A DNA stretch of 6,722 nt from CAYUJH01 sp964394585 (lineage in GTDB: Bacteria > Bacteroidota > Bacteroidia > Cytophagales > Flammeovirgaceae). Below, in pieces: positions 5,522 to 6,722 of this stretch; position 1 is the first letter of the stretch, and each line of letters begins with the position of its first letter. Where the stretch lies: assembly GCA_964394585.1 (NCBI GenBank), contig CAYMYI010000170.1:1-6722 (forward strand), read 5' to 3'. Position numbers and translations under genes: made by a program. Under the pieces are notes generated by a model. The model saw only the letters and a list, made by a program, of their open reading frames with translations. It did no database searches and was not told the DNA's origin.

Positions 5522-6635
5522 GGCGAAAACATACAATCATTTATACAAACAGATCACAAGTTTCGAGAACTTATACCAAGCTGCCAAAAAAGCGGAGAAA
5601 GGCAAGCGTTTTCAACGCAATGTTGCTCATTTTAATCTTAGCTTAGAAGACCAATTGTTTCGCCTACAAAAAGAACTGCAAGCGCAAACCTATGTACCTG
5701 GCGAGTACACCACCTTTTATGTGTTCGACCCCAAAAAGCGAATGATTAGTGCCGCACCGTATCGCGACCGAGTAGTGCATCATGCACTTTGCAATGTTAT
5801 AGAGCCAATTTTTGAGCGTTCGTTCATTTATGATTCCTATGCCAACCGCAAAAGCAAGGGTACGCATAAAGCTATTGAACGCTATCAGCATTTTGCTAAA
5901 AAATTCCCTTACGTTTTAAAGTGCGACATCAAGAAATACTTCCCAAGTATCGACCATCAAATTTTAAAAGAAACATTGCGTTGGCGTGTTACTTGCACTA
6001 AAACACTATGGCTTGCCGATACCATAATCGACGGTAGCAATGCACAAGAAGAGCAGCTTGTCTATTTCCCACAGGACGATTTATTTACACCATATCAGCG
6101 TAAAAGAGGACTACCCATTGGTAATTTAACCAGTCAGTTTTTTGCGAACCTATATTTAGCTCAGTTCGACCATTTTGTAAAACATACACTAAAAGTAGCG
6201 GGCTACATTCGGTATGTCGATGATTTTGTACTCTTCCACGAAAGTAAAGAGCAGCTGCACACTTGGAATGAGCAACTTCATCATTATCTCAATAGGCTAC
6301 GCTTACGCATACACCCCAACAAAAATCACATTTACAAAGTAACAGAAGGAGTGCCATTTTTAGGTTTTAAAGTTTTCCCTAATGCTCGTACTGTAAAAAA
6401 GCAGAATTGGAAGCGTTGCCGCCGAAAAATGCGAAAGAAGGTAGATTTGTACCAAAATAAGCTTTTGTCTGCTGAGGGTTTAGAGGCTGGTATCAATAGT
6501 TGGTTAGGACATGCGCAATTTGGCAAGGCATATCATTTCCAAAACCAATTGATTTCCGATATTCGCAAGCAAGGGGTGCTTCTGCTTGAAAGTCCGCGTT
6601 CTTCGTGGCGGGTCTTGGAACAACAACAACAATAA
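5520..6635 (+). CDS. Diversity-generating retroelement reverse transcriptase
   Basis: 371 residues, typical for DGR RTs, which lack the maturase and endonuclease domains of group II intron RTs. Motifs in order: basic Arg-rich region 1-2 with YRDRVVHHALCNVIEP (81-96) and SYANRKSKGTHKAI (106-119); catalytic D136 in LKCDIKKYFPSID (133-145); GLPIGNLTSQFFANLYL (197-213), whose SQ replaces the SP of other bacterial RTs and is diagnostic of the DGR clade; catalytic YVDD (232-235) in GYIRYVDDFVLF; and a thumb-like GVPFLGFKV (277-285). It makes error-prone cDNA at template adenines with Avd and the TR RNA. The ATG at 5520 shares CATG with the avd start. The last about 13 residues, ending EQQQQ, are simply TR sequence read in another frame, so the true C-terminus is set by the template. 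No clear Shine-Dalgarno; GGGAG at 5513-5517 is too close. Confidence 0.97.
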   Translation: MAKTYNHLYKQITSFENLYQAAKKAEKGKRFQRNVAHFNLSLEDQLFRLQKELQAQTYVPGEYTTFYVFDPKKRMISAAPYRDRVVHHALCNVIEPIFERSFIYDSYANRKSKGTHKAIERYQHFAKKFPYVLKCDIKKYFPSIDHQILKETLRWRVTCTKTLWLADTIIDGSNAQEEQLVYFPQDDLFTPYQRKRGLPIGNLTSQFFANLYLAQFDHFVKHTLKVAGYIRYVDDFVLFHESKEQLHTWNEQLHHYLNRLRLRIHPNKNHIYKVTEGVPFLGFKVFPNARTVKKQNWKRCRRKMRKKVDLYQNKLLSAEGLEAGINSWLGHAQFGKAYHFQNQLISDIRKQGVLLLESPRSSWRVLEQQQQ

Positions 6636-6722
6636 CTGTCGCGTCTCGAACCGCAACAACAACAACCCTAACAACAGCAAAGTTGCGAATCGTAACAACA
6701 ACAACCCGAACAACAGGAACAA
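6594..6722 (+). repeat. DGR template repeat (TR), cut by the window end
   Basis: The stretch starts with 26 bases identical to the VR and then becomes AAC-rich. Read in the VR frame it gives RVLRGGSW, six Asn codons, CRVSNR, four Asn codons, then P-N-N, the usual DGR template design in which adenines mark residues to be varied. It overlaps the last 42 bases of the RT gene, including the RT stop (6633-6635), and continues past 6722. The downstream spacer region that primes cDNA synthesis in studied DGRs must lie outside the window. Confidence 0.95.
6640..6717 (+). repeat. In-frame 39-bp tandem duplication inside the TR
   Basis: Units 6640-6678 and 6679-6717 share 30 of 39 bases. In the VR frame they read RVSNRNNNNPNNS and KVANRNNNNPNNR, 13 codons each. 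The VR carries only one such unit: its 5' part follows unit 1, and from 5068 it follows unit 2. Four of the seven changed codons differ synonymously (gtc/gtt, aac/aat, cgc/cgt, cct/ccg). Confidence 0.85.

Noticed and set aside
5522..5536. TTG-initiated longer form of avd
   Set aside because: It adds only five residues and would overlap the RT gene further; the ATG at 5521 directly precedes the family-like sequence.
5520..6635. Retron or group II intron reverse transcriptase
   Set aside because: The motif LPIGNLTSQ, absence of maturase/endonuclease domains, and adjacent Avd, VR and TR place it in the DGR class.
6504..6722. Leucine-rich minus-strand frame resembling a membrane protein
   Set aside because: The poly-Leu is just the complement of the AAC-rich template repeat and the RT 3' end.
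6619..6722. AAC trinucleotide microsatellite or CRISPR-like repeat
   Set aside because: It aligns base for base with the VR at all non-adenine sites, so it is a DGR template rather than a simple repeat; no spacers are present.

Overview
The window reads as chromosomal DNA of a Bacteroidota-like bacterium. This is inferred from A-rich leaders without a clear Shine-Dalgarno, TTG/TAnnTTTG-like promoter pieces, a DUF4143-type ATPase, and palindromic inserts inside genes. The genus cannot be named from the sequence alone.

Layout: (1) 1-112 is the acidic C-terminal tail of a gene entering from the left, followed by a probable two-way terminator. (2) 217-1572 (minus) is an AAA_14/DUF4143 ATPase. 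(3) 1573-1771 is a divergent control region with three degenerate repeats at exact 33-bp spacing on the ATPase side and a promoter-like motif plus inverted repeat on the other side. (4) 1772-5107 (plus) is one long frame broken by a single in-frame TAA at 3881-3883. Read through, it would encode about 1,111 residues: three tandem TIR modules, one membrane helix, a coiled coil, a helical segment and a C-terminal formylglycine-generating-enzyme/C-type-lectin-like domain. (5) 4984-5107 is the variable repeat (VR) at the 3' end of that frame, with a small hairpin after it. (6) 5180-5521 (minus) is an Avd-family accessory gene on the strand opposite to its partners. (7) 5520-6635 (plus) is a reverse transcriptase of the diversity-generating retroelement (DGR) class. 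(8) 6594 to the window end is the adenine-rich template repeat (TR), which begins inside the RT gene and runs off the window.

How it works together: the RT and Avd would copy the TR RNA with errors at adenines, and the cDNA would replace the VR. VR and TR agree at every non-adenine position over 84 bases and differ at 13 of 27 template adenines, the signature of mutagenic homing. The diversified product is a receptor-like protein: by the positive-inside rule its TIR effector modules would be cytoplasmic and its hypervariable lectin-like domain outside the inner membrane. That suggests a self-diversifying sensor for foreign or kin ligands signalling through TIR (possibly NADase) activity.

The main oddities are the nonsense codon separating effector from sensor, an in-frame 39-base internal duplication in the TR that the VR lacks, an antisense avd whose start codon shares a CATG with the RT start, and two perfect palindromes inserted in frame in the target gene.
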